64,000 bases of DNA, from the NCBI RefSeq assembly GCF_024362345.1, contig NZ_CP101505.1, forward strand, positions 1,571,501-1,635,500. Reading direction: 5' to 3'. This DNA comes from Polaribacter dokdonensis (GTDB lineage: Bacteria; Bacteroidota; Bacteroidia; Flavobacteriales; Flavobacteriaceae). Numbering within the stretch: position 1 is the first letter of the stretch; the number at the start of each line of letters is the position of its first letter. Below the pieces are notes generated by a model. It did no database searches. It was not told where the DNA came from and saw only the letters and a list, made by a program, of their open reading frames with translations. Positions 38,393-46,046 of this stretch are shown here, in pieces. The position numbers were made by a program, and so were the translations under genes.

Positions 38393-39406
38393 ATGAAAAA
38401 AATTTTAGTAACAGGAGGTCTAGGCTTTATAGGTTCTCATACAGTAGTTGAACTGCAAAACGAAGGTTTTGAAGTTGTAATTATAGATGACTTATCTAAC
38501 ACAACCTTAACAGTTTTAGACAGCATTACAGATATTACAGGTATAAAACCTACATTTCACAAAGCAGATGTTCGTATTAAAAGTGATATTAAAGCTGTTT
38601 TTGACGCTCATGATATAGATGGCGTAATTCATTTTGCTGCTTTTAAAGCTGTTGGTGAGAGTATAGCCAAGCCTTTAGATTACTATGAAAACAATTTAAG
38701 CTCTTTAATTTATATTTTACAAGAAATTAGAGATCGTAAATTAGACAACTTTATATTTTCATCTTCTGCAACTGTTTATGGTGAGCCAAACCACTTACCT
38801 ATTACAGAAAATGCTCCTGTTAAAAAGGCTGAATCTGTTTACGGAAACACTAAAAAAATTGGTGAAGAAATTATAAGAGATGCAAGTAAAGCTTATAACA
38901 TTAATGCAATTGCTTTACGTTATTTTAATCCAATTGGTGCACATGCTTCTGCTAAAATAGGTGAATTACCTTTAGGTGTTCCTCAGAACTTAATTCCTTT
39001 TGTAACGCAAACAGCTGCTGGTATTCGTGAGCAATTATCTGTTTTTGGAGATGATTACCCAACAGAAGATGGTACTGCAATTCGCGATTATATTCATGTT
39101 GTAGATTTAGCTAAAGCACATATTGCTGCTTTAAAAAGATTAATCAATAAGAATAATAAAGAGTCTTTTGAATTCTTTAATATTGGAACAGGTAAAGGAA
39201 CTTCTGTGTTAGAGGTAATTAATACTTTCGAAAAAGTAAACGACTTAAAATTGAACTATAAAATTGTAGGTAGAAGAGATGGAGATGTAATGTCTTGCTA
39301 TGCTGATACTACAATTGCAAATAAAGAATTGAATTGGAAAACAGAAATTGGGCTAGATGAAGCCTTACGTTCTGCTTGGCAATGGCAACAGAAACAATCT
39401 GTTTAA
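38393..39406 (+). CDS. galE: UDP-glucose 4-epimerase
   Basis: Interconverts UDP-glucose and UDP-galactose (short-chain dehydrogenase fold, NAD-bound, cytoplasmic). At 337 residues it shows VTGGLGFIGSHT (Rossmann loop), HFAAFKAVGESIAKPL, the SSSATVYG catalytic Ser region, and YGNTKKIGEE with the YxxxK pair. RDYIHVVDLAKAH and the C-terminal GRRDGDV also fit GalE. It supplies sugars for surface glycans, consistent with the DegT neighbour. Ends in a bidirectional terminator. Confidence 0.95.
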   Translation: MKKILVTGGLGFIGSHTVVELQNEGFEVVIIDDLSNTTLTVLDSITDITGIKPTFHKADVRIKSDIKAVFDAHDIDGVIHFAAFKAVGESIAKPLDYYENNLSSLIYILQEIRDRKLDNFIFSSSATVYGEPNHLPITENAPVKKAESVYGNTKKIGEEIIRDASKAYNINAIALRYFNPIGAHASAKIGELPLGVPQNLIPFVTQTAAGIREQLSVFGDDYPTEDGTAIRDYIHVVDLAKAHIAALKRLINKNNKESFEFFNIGTGKGTSVLEVINTFEKVNDLKLNYKIVGRRDGDVMSCYADTTIANKELNWKTEIGLDEALRSAWQWQQKQSV

Positions 39407-39411
39407 AAACA

Positions 39412-39448
39412 AAAAAACCTCAAAAGCATATGATGCTTTTGAGGTTTT
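39412..39448. terminator. Bidirectional terminator between galE and the DUF2911 gene
   Basis: A long palindrome (AAAAAACCTCAAAAGCAT / ATGCTTTTGAGGTTTTTT) with A- and T-tracts on both sides, serving the convergent genes. Confidence 0.92.
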
Positions 39449-39468
39449 TTTATTTTAGTAAACTTTAA

Positions 39469-40011
39469 TTATCCTTTAACAGGAACAGAAACTCTAGTTT
39501 TTCCCCAACCTAAATGCATCATTGCTTCTTCATCTTCACCATCAAAAACAATAGAAAAAGCTTCTAGACTATCTTTACCTTGAGAAACCTCTGCTTCTAC
39601 TCTTGCAACATCTTCTTTTTCATCATAAAAGTAAGAACCCCAAACATTCTTTTGGTTACTTAAAATTACAGTCCAATTACCATCTGTAGGAATTGTAAAT
39701 AAGGTATATGTACCTGCTTTTACTTTTTTATCTCCAAACATTACATTTTTATAAAATGTAATTTCTGCAGCTTCATTTGCACCTGTTCTCCATACTTTTC
39801 CATTTGGAGCTAATTTGTCTAAAGACCTCCCTTTTAATTGTGGCCTACTATAAATCACCTTTACAAGCTTATCTGCTTCTCTCCAATTAGTTGGGTAAGA
39901 TGCAGCATCCATAGGACTTACATCCATTTTAGGAAATTCTTGAGCAGTAACTTCGGTTGATGAAATTAAGGCGATTGTAAAAATTGCGATTGATAAAATT
40001 GCTTTTTTCAT
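39469..40011 (-). CDS. DUF2911 domain-containing secreted protein
   Basis: A 180-residue protein with a cleavable signal peptide (residues 1-23, ending VTAQE). DUF2911 features follow: YSRPQLKGR, GKVWRTGANEAAEITFYK, GTYTLFTIPTDGNWTVIL and GWGKTRVSVPV near the end. Periplasmic or exported; function of the family is not established. Monocistronic, with a TAACTTTG -7 box upstream (40050-40057). Confidence 0.88.
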   Translation of the reverse strand: MKKAILSIAIFTIALISSTEVTAQEFPKMDVSPMDAASYPTNWREADKLVKVIYSRPQLKGRSLDKLAPNGKVWRTGANEAAEITFYKNVMFGDKKVKAGTYTLFTIPTDGNWTVILSNQKNVWGSYFYDEKEDVARVEAEVSQGKDSLEAFSIVFDGEDEEAMMHLGWGKTRVSVPVKG

Positions 40012-40049
40012 GTATATTAAATTTTAGTTTTTGTTGTATCTCTGTCATC

Positions 40050-40057
40050 CAAAGTTA
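40050..40057 (-). promoter_or_regulatory. -7 promoter element for the DUF2911 gene
   Basis: Reads TAACTTTG on the minus strand, 38 bases before the start codon. Confidence 0.5.
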
Positions 40058-40087
40058 TAAAACCTTGCACAAAAGCGACTTATTTTT

Positions 40088-40204
40088 TTAATGACAATTG
40101 CAGTCTGAACTACAACCTTTAGATTGTTTTGTAGGCAATACATACTTTTTAACTAAAAAAAGTAGTGCAAATGCTAACAAAATATAAACAATAATTTCTT
40201 GCAT
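40088..40204 (-). CDS. FeoB-associated Cys-rich membrane protein
   Basis: A 38-residue protein starting MQEIIVYILLAFALLFLVKK, i.e. one transmembrane helix followed by a basic linker and a cysteine-rich end (CSSDCNCH). Its ATG overlaps the feoB stop by one base (TAATG), so translation is coupled; a longer frame starting upstream would lie inside feoB. Small Cys-rich proteins at this position are known Feo partners, perhaps iron- or redox-sensing. Too short for a firm family call, but position and composition fit well. Confidence 0.82.
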   Translation of the reverse strand: MQEIIVYILLAFALLFLVKKYVLPTKQSKGCSSDCNCH

Positions 40205-42315
40205 TAACTTAATATTTGATAGGTTAATAAAGAGGAAACATAAGCTAAAAATGCCATTCCAAATAATTGAATTAAAGGCCATTTCCAAGTTTTTGTTTCA
40301 CGTTTAACGATGGCTAATGTTGCCATACATTGCATAGCAAACGCATAAAAAACCATTAAAGACATACCTACAGGAAAATTAAATCGTTTTTTACCTGTAT
40401 CTGGGTTTATCTCTGAAGCCATTTTTTGTTTAATGGTAGTTGTATCTTCATCATCTGCTTGTACACTATAAATAGTAGCTAAAGTACCTACAAAAACTTC
40501 ACGAGCTGCAAATGAGGTTATTAATGCAATACCAATTTTCCAGTCATAACCCAAAGGTTTTATAGCTGGTTCTATAGATTTACCCAACATACCAATGTAC
40601 GATTTCTCTAATTTGGTTGATGCTATTCTTTGCTGAATCTCTTCTTGATTTAAATTCTGATTTTCAACTTTGGCAATTACAGTTTGTTCTGCATTCTTAA
40701 ACTCATCACCTCCATTAGAAGCCAAAAACCAAAGAATAACAGACAATGCTAATATTATTTTACCAGCGCCAAAAACAAATGCTTTTGTTTTTTCTACAAC
40801 TTCGTAAAACACATTTTTAAAAGACGGTAATTTATAATTTGGCATTTCTACTACAAAAAATGACCTCGATTTTATTTTTAAGGTTTTATTTAAAATGTAT
40901 GCTCCTAAAATTGCAGAAGCAAAACCAAGTGCATACAACAGTAATAAAACCAAACCTTGTAAATTAAGAAAACCTAGTATTTTAGTATCAGGAATAATAA
41001 GTGCTATCAAAATTGCGTAAACTGGTAAACGTGCAGAACAAGTAGTAAAGGGTGTAACTAAAATTGTAATTAAACGCTCTTTCCAACTAGAAATAGTTCT
41101 TGTAGCCATAATCGCAGGTATAGCACAAGCAGTACCAGAAATTAACGGAATTACACTTTTACCATTCATACCAAATCGTCTCATGATTTTATCCATTAAA
41201 AACACAACTCGACTCATGTAACCAGTTTCTTCTAAAATGGCTACAAATAGAAATAATATGGCTATTTGTGGAATAAAAATTACAACTCCTCCAATTCCAG
41301 GAATAATACCTTCTGATAATAAGTCTGTAAAAACGCCTTCAGGCAAACTATTTCTAGTAAAATTTGACAATTCTGCAAATATACCGTCAATAAAATCCAT
41401 TGGTACAGATGCTATATCAAATATAGATTGAAAAATGATAAGTAAAATCACAAAGAAAATAGCATAACCAAAAATCTTGTGAGTAAAGATTTTATCTAAC
41501 CTGCTTCGTAAATCTTTTGCTTTAGATTTATCTACAATGTAGGTTTTCTTTAAAATTTTATTTATTTCTTGATATCTGTAAATCGTTTCTTTATGCTGAT
41601 ATTTCTTTAATTTAGGTACATCTTGTTTAAATGCTAAAAGCTTTTCTTTTTCTTCTTTGGTAATGGTATCTGGATAATTATTTTGAGTAACCATTAACCA
41701 CAATTCATACAAAGAGTAATTAGGACTTATTTTTTTAAGATTCTCAAAATAATCTGGATCTATCTTAGAGTTAATACCACATAAAGGTGATGCTTTAGCT
41801 GCAACATGACAACGAATTATAGCCTCTTTAACCTCTTTAATACCTTCATTTTTTCTTGCACTTATTAAAACAACCTCTGTATTAAGTTCTTTTTTTAATA
41901 ATGACAAATCAATAGAAATACCTTTTCTGGTCATTTGATCTACCATATTAATGGCTAATACTGTTGGTATTTCTAAATCTTTAATCTGAGAAAAAAGCAA
42001 AAGATTTCGTTTTAAATTTTCTACATCTGCAACTACTAAAATTACATCTGGAGATTCTTTAATGTCTTTTTTAAGTAAGGTTTTTAAAACAATACTTTCA
42101 TCTAAAGAAGTAGGGTTTATACTATAGGTTCCTGGTAAATCTGTAATAATCGCATTCTGAGTAGCAGAGAGTTTACTTTTACCTAGCTTTTTATCTACAG
42201 TAACTCCTGGGTAATTCCCAACTTTTTGATTTAAACCTGTAAGTTGATTAAATAAAGAGGTTTTACCTGTATTTGGATTACCAATTAAAGCAATTTTTAT
42301 ATCGTTTTTAGACAT
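40204..42315 (-). CDS. feoB: Ferrous iron transport protein B
   Basis: Imports Fe(II) across the inner membrane. At 703 residues the N-terminal G domain has GNPNTGKTSLFN (G1), the switch I region NYPGVTVD, DLPGTYS (G3), and AINMVDQ (G4). A helical GDI-like segment (about 180-270) precedes a membrane domain with two Gate repeats, including SGTACAIPAIMATRTI and FTTCSARLPVY with their cysteines, and FAAREVFVGTLATIY. Overlaps feoA by one base and the Cys-rich partner by one. Confidence 0.97.
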   Translation of the reverse strand: MSKNDIKIALIGNPNTGKTSLFNQLTGLNQKVGNYPGVTVDKKLGKSKLSATQNAIITDLPGTYSINPTSLDESIVLKTLLKKDIKESPDVILVVADVENLKRNLLLFSQIKDLEIPTVLAINMVDQMTRKGISIDLSLLKKELNTEVVLISARKNEGIKEVKEAIIRCHVAAKASPLCGINSKIDPDYFENLKKISPNYSLYELWLMVTQNNYPDTITKEEKEKLLAFKQDVPKLKKYQHKETIYRYQEINKILKKTYIVDKSKAKDLRSRLDKIFTHKIFGYAIFFVILLIIFQSIFDIASVPMDFIDGIFAELSNFTRNSLPEGVFTDLLSEGIIPGIGGVVIFIPQIAILFLFVAILEETGYMSRVVFLMDKIMRRFGMNGKSVIPLISGTACAIPAIMATRTISSWKERLITILVTPFTTCSARLPVYAILIALIIPDTKILGFLNLQGLVLLLLYALGFASAILGAYILNKTLKIKSRSFFVVEMPNYKLPSFKNVFYEVVEKTKAFVFGAGKIILALSVILWFLASNGGDEFKNAEQTVIAKVENQNLNQEEIQQRIASTKLEKSYIGMLGKSIEPAIKPLGYDWKIGIALITSFAAREVFVGTLATIYSVQADDEDTTTIKQKMASEINPDTGKKRFNFPVGMSLMVFYAFAMQCMATLAIVKRETKTWKWPLIQLFGMAFLAYVSSLLTYQILS

Positions 42316-42566
42316 TAAATTTCGCTTTTAAGAATTTGAATAATAGCTGCAGTTTCTTTTCTAATAGCCAAATGGCTACCATTTACACAAATATAAATAG
42401 GATCTTTTAGCGGTGCTTGTTGTATTAATTCTACTTCTGCACCAGGCAAACAACCCATTTCTAATAATTTTAAAGGTATTACATCTAGAGACTCTTCAGA
42501 AATATATCCTATTTCACCAATACGTAAAGTGGCTATTGTGTTCAAATTTTTTAATTTGGTTAGCAA
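42315..42566 (-). CDS. feoA: Ferrous iron transport protein A
   Basis: An 83-residue SH3-like protein that supports FeoB. The fold's key stretch is PLKLLEMGCLPGAEVELIQQAPLKDPI, ending in a VNGSHLAIRKETAAII strand pair. It lies 30 bases after the SCO gene and overlaps the feoB start, giving the operon SCO-feoA-feoB-Cys-rich gene. Confidence 0.95.
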   Translation of the reverse strand: MLTKLKNLNTIATLRIGEIGYISEESLDVIPLKLLEMGCLPGAEVELIQQAPLKDPIYICVNGSHLAIRKETAAIIQILKSEI

Positions 42567-42596
42567 AGATAATACTTTAGAATGATTCTAAACAAG

Positions 42597-43277
42597 TTAT
42601 TTGCGTTCATATTCTTCTTTTAACAAAACCATATCGTCTTTCAACTTTTGCATGTCTTCTTTGTTAGTTCCATCATAATAACCACGTATGCGTCTTTCTT
42701 TATCTATTAAGACAAATTGCTCTGTATGTATAAAGTCATCCTCACCTCCATCACCATCTTCAATAACAGCAAAATAACTTTTTCTGGCTAGGTCATAAAT
42801 GTGTTTTTTAGCACCTGTGGTTACATTCCATTTACCATCAATAACCCCCTTATTTTTAGCATACTCTTTTAATACAGGAACACTATCCATAACTGGAGTA
42901 ACAGAATGACTTAGAAACATAATATCATTATCATCTTTATAATATTCTTGAAGCTCGTTCATATTATAAGCCATAGCTACACAGATATTGGTGCATCTTG
43001 TAAAAAAGAAATCAGCAATGTAAATTTTATCTTTATAGTTTTTCTGAGTTATGGTTTCGCCATTTTGATTTATTAACTCAAAATTTGCAATGGTATGATC
43101 TTTTGTAATATGCTTAATAGATTCATGCACCAAACTTGGGTTTACATCTGAAGGACTATATACTTTTAACTTCTTATCTACTTTTAACAAGTGATAAAAT
43201 ACAGGTACAGTTACTGCTGAAAAAACAACTAAAAATATTAGTGTAGCCTTACTTTTCTTAAAAAATTTTACATCCAT
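42597..43277 (-). CDS. SCO family protein (SCO1/SenC-like copper chaperone)
   Basis: Thioredoxin-fold protein that delivers copper or reduces thiols for cytochrome oxidase assembly, anchored to the outer face of the inner membrane. At 226 residues: N-terminal membrane helix (about 11-30), then FFFTRCTNICVAM with the copper pair C95 and C99, and a distal His in DDFIHTEQFVLID. All three metal ligands are present. It heads the operon containing feoA and feoB. Confidence 0.9.
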   Translation of the reverse strand: MDVKFFKKSKATLIFLVVFSAVTVPVFYHLLKVDKKLKVYSPSDVNPSLVHESIKHITKDHTIANFELINQNGETITQKNYKDKIYIADFFFTRCTNICVAMAYNMNELQEYYKDDNDIMFLSHSVTPVMDSVPVLKEYAKNKGVIDGKWNVTTGAKKHIYDLARKSYFAVIEDGDGGEDDFIHTEQFVLIDKERRIRGYYDGTNKEDMQKLKDDMVLLKEEYERK

Positions 43278-43294
43278 AAAAAGCGTCTATTTTG

Positions 43295-43302
43295 CAAATT
43301 TA
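43295..43302 (-). promoter_or_regulatory. -7 promoter element for the SCO-feo operon
   Basis: Reads TAAATTTG on the minus strand, 17 bases before the SCO start. No obvious Fur-box palindrome was recognised nearby. Confidence 0.5.
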
Positions 43303-43410
43303 CGGCTTAATAAAATGCTATAAAAGCGGTCTCATCTTTATTAAACCTAAAAGAGTGTTAATTTACTTTATCAACATTTAACTTTACTTTTTAAACTCTC
43401 TTTAATAATG

Positions 43411-43418
43411 TACCTTTG
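43411..43418 (+). promoter_or_regulatory. -7 promoter element for rseP
   Basis: TACCTTTG, 29 bases before the ATG. Confidence 0.5.
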
Positions 43419-43447
43419 TTGGTTATACAAACAAGCGTTATTACTGA

Positions 43448-44794
43448 ATGGAAATATTAATTAAAGCATCACAATTTATTTTAAGTTTATCTTTATTAAT
43501 TGTTTTGCACGAATTAGGGCACTTTATCCCTGCAAAATTGTTTAAAACAAGAGTAGAAAAATTCTATTTATTCTTCGATTATAAGTTTTCTCTTTTAAAG
43601 AAAAAAGTTGGTGAAACTGTTTATGGCATTGGTTGGATTCCTTTAGGAGGTTATGTAAAAATTTCTGGAATGATTGATGAAAGCATGGATACTGAGCAAA
43701 TGAAACAACCTGCTCAGCCTTGGGAGTTTAGATCAAAACCAGCTTGGCAGCGTTTAATTATTATGTTGGGTGGAGTTTTTGTAAACTTTGTGCTTGGTAT
43801 TTTTATCTACATTATGTTAATGTATTCTTATGGAGAACGGTATTTACCAAATGATAATTTAAAAGATGGTGTTTGGGTACAAGATTCATTAGCTATGAAT
43901 TTAGGATTACAAACAGGTGATAAAATATTATCTGTAGACGGACAAAAAGTAAAGAAGTTCTCTGGTCTTTCTTTAGAATTTATTAATGGTAATAATTTTG
44001 AAATTGAAAGAGAAGGCAAAATAATTGACAAGAAAATTCCTACTGATTTTATTTCTCAATTAATGGATAGAGGAAAAGATGCTGGCCCATTTATATATCC
44101 TCGTTTTCCTTTTGTAATTGGTAAAATCTCTGAAGACTCACCAAATGTTGGTTCTGCTTTACAAGAAAAAGACATTGTTACCAGCGTAAATGGAACTCTT
44201 TTAAAGTATTATGATGAAGCTGAAAATGTATTATCAAAATACAAAGGTCAAGAGGTTACTGCAACAGTAATAAGAGAAAAACAAGAAAAAGAAATTACGC
44301 TTAAAATCACAAATGAAGGTAAATTAGGGGTTGTTTTTACAACACTGCCTTTATCAGATTTAGAGAAATTAGGGTATTATGACCTAGCCAATATAGAATA
44401 TAGTTTTGCTGAAGCTATACCTGCAGGTTGGAATAAATCTTGGAAAACTTTAACAGATTATGTAAAACAATTAAAAAAGATTTTTAACCCAAGTACAGGA
44501 GCTTACAAAGGCTTAGGAGGATTTATTTCTATTGGAAGTATTTTTCCTGATGAATGGAGTGCAGAATCTTTCTGGAATATAACTGCTTTCTTATCTATTA
44601 TGTTAGGGTTCATGAACTTATTACCTATACCTGCTTTAGATGGTGGTCATGTAGTGTTTACACTTTGGGAAATGATTACAGGAAAAAAACCAGGAGATAA
44701 ATTCTTAGAATATGCGCAATTAGTAGGTTTTGTTTTACTTATTGCACTTTTATTATTTGCAAATGGGAATGATATATTTAGACTTTTAAAATAA
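43448..44794 (+). CDS. rseP: Site-2 intramembrane metalloprotease RseP
   Basis: Cuts transmembrane segments, for instance anti-sigma factors after a first-site cut. 448 residues, usual length. Zinc motif HELGH at H21-E22-x-x-H25 sits in the first helix. The second site is LLPIPALDGGH (Asp ligand). One or two PDZ-like regions lie between (about 130-300, with GDKILSVDGQKV and EKDIVTSVNG). The segment FRSKPAWQRLIIMLGGVFVNF is typical. Monocistronic, with a strong terminator. Confidence 0.95.
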   Translation: MEILIKASQFILSLSLLIVLHELGHFIPAKLFKTRVEKFYLFFDYKFSLLKKKVGETVYGIGWIPLGGYVKISGMIDESMDTEQMKQPAQPWEFRSKPAWQRLIIMLGGVFVNFVLGIFIYIMLMYSYGERYLPNDNLKDGVWVQDSLAMNLGLQTGDKILSVDGQKVKKFSGLSLEFINGNNFEIEREGKIIDKKIPTDFISQLMDRGKDAGPFIYPRFPFVIGKISEDSPNVGSALQEKDIVTSVNGTLLKYYDEAENVLSKYKGQEVTATVIREKQEKEITLKITNEGKLGVVFTTLPLSDLEKLGYYDLANIEYSFAEAIPAGWNKSWKTLTDYVKQLKKIFNPSTGAYKGLGGFISIGSIFPDEWSAESFWNITAFLSIMLGFMNLLPIPALDGGHVVFTLWEMITGKKPGDKFLEYAQLVGFVLLIALLLFANGNDIFRLLK

Positions 44795-44812
44795 TATTAC
44801 AACACATATATT

Positions 44813-44848
44813 AAAAAAGCCTCGCAAACTGCGAGGCTTTTTTTTTTA
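44813..44848. terminator. Bidirectional terminator between rseP and the zinc-ribbon gene
   Basis: A perfect stem AAAAAAGCCTCGC / GCGAGGCTTTTTT with a 5-base loop and T-tracts on both strands; it touches the stop codon of the minus-strand 51-residue gene. Confidence 0.93.
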
Positions 44849-45001
44849 AACTCTTAGAGACCTATTAATAAAAGAAAAGTACGTGTAATTTGTATTACAC
44901 TTATCACAAGCGTAACTTTTTGTGCCTGGAATTAACTTTACTGTTAGTTTTCGCCTCATTCTGTGCCTAGACACAGATTTACATCTTGGACAGGCTTTCA
45001 T
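44846..45001 (-). CDS. 51-residue zinc-ribbon protein
   Basis: A short frame in the stretch between rseP and the cupin-like gene: ATG to TAA, 51 codons. It starts MKACPRCKSVSRH and later has YACDKCNTNYTYF, i.e. C4-x2-C7 and C32-x2-C35, the layout of a zinc ribbon with a basic middle (RHRMRRKLTVK). It ends exactly at the bidirectional terminator, which supports a real transcript. Possibly binds nucleic acid or ribosomes, but no family is recognised. Confidence 0.72.
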   Translation of the reverse strand: MKACPRCKSVSRHRMRRKLTVKLIPGTKSYACDKCNTNYTYFSFINRSLRV

Positions 45002-45080
45002 TGATTTGGTAATTTTAGTTAGCGTTAACCAAATGTACTAAAAATCAGATAGATATAGCTATAATTCTTAAATTATTAAA

Positions 45081-45926
45081 TTATTTAGAAATTGCTTTCT
45101 CATTTTTCCAATCAATCCACTTTTGACCTTTTACTCTTCTCATGATAGTATCTATAGTTCTCATAATAAAAACATTATACAGAGCTTTTCCTAAATTTTT
45201 TGGATTTCTAGCAATTGCTCTTAGACTCATAGAAAAACCTGGAGTAATATATTTCATGTAATGCCAATAACCTTCAGGCATATACAATACTTGGCCATGC
45301 TCTAAATAAGTAGTATATCCTTTGGCTTTTTTAAGATTTGGCCATTTCTCAAAATCGGGATTCGAAAAATTAATATCTTCTCTTGTAATTAACGAGTATG
45401 GTATTTTATATAAGTGCTTATTTTGCTTTTGATCAAAGAGAATTACTTCCTTTTTACCTTCAAAATGAAAGTGAAAAATATTAGCTAAATCAATATCATA
45501 ATGCATAAATGTATAAGAATCTGTACCTCCAAAAAATAACATTGGTAGTCCTTTCATTAACCGCAAACCAAAATCAGGAAACTTGTAATCCTTTTGTAAT
45601 ACAGGCACCTCTTTTAACACATTCCATAAAAATATTCTAAATTTTGTAGGCTTACTTTTAAGTAAATCTACATATTCAGACATTTTCATTTTTGCATGTG
45701 GCTCATTAAAACCGTCTTTAAAATCTACAGGTCTGTCATCATATAAAGGCACAATTTTATCACCAGCAACCTCTTTCATATAGTCTAAAGACCACTTAGA
45801 AAAAGCTGGCCAATCTTCAATAAATCTTTCTATCACCACTGGTTTTTGTGGCTTAAAATAATTTTTAAGAAAGTCTTCTTTTGTTATTGTTTGTACTCTA
45901 TCTATTTGAGATAAGTTTAAACTCAT
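45081..45926 (-). CDS. JmjC/cupin-like domain protein
   Basis: A 281-residue protein of the cupin_8/JmjC-like Fe(II)/2-oxoglutarate dioxygenase type. Opening FKPQKPVVIERFIEDWPAF is typical. Iron ligands are likely in HYDIDLANIFHFHFEGKK (H-x-D) and the distal His in YMPEGYWHYMKY. Relatives hydroxylate proteins or small molecules. Monocistronic; no context clue to substrate. Confidence 0.85.
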   Translation of the reverse strand: MSLNLSQIDRVQTITKEDFLKNYFKPQKPVVIERFIEDWPAFSKWSLDYMKEVAGDKIVPLYDDRPVDFKDGFNEPHAKMKMSEYVDLLKSKPTKFRIFLWNVLKEVPVLQKDYKFPDFGLRLMKGLPMLFFGGTDSYTFMHYDIDLANIFHFHFEGKKEVILFDQKQNKHLYKIPYSLITREDINFSNPDFEKWPNLKKAKGYTTYLEHGQVLYMPEGYWHYMKYITPGFSMSLRAIARNPKNLGKALYNVFIMRTIDTIMRRVKGQKWIDWKNEKAISK

Positions 45927-45983
45927 ACTTCATTTAATTGATTTGCAAAGTTAAGAAATCGTTAGGAAAAGTTTATAAAGAAA

Positions 45984-46024
45984 AATAGACCATTAACTTT
46001 TAATAAAGTTGATGGTCTATATTA
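45984..46024 (-). terminator. Terminator after the TonB-dependent receptor gene
   Basis: A 16-bp stem (ATAGACCAT-n-AACTTT / AAAGTT-n-ATGGTCTAT) with a 4-base loop and one mismatch, followed on the minus strand by TTTTTC. Confidence 0.85.
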
Positions 46025-46046
46025 TGTTTTACTAATTAAACTAAAT

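Noticed and set aside
40205..40288. Longer 66-residue frame for the Feo-associated protein
   Set aside because: Its first 28 codons lie inside feoB in another frame; the ATG overlapping the feoB stop fits coupled translation.
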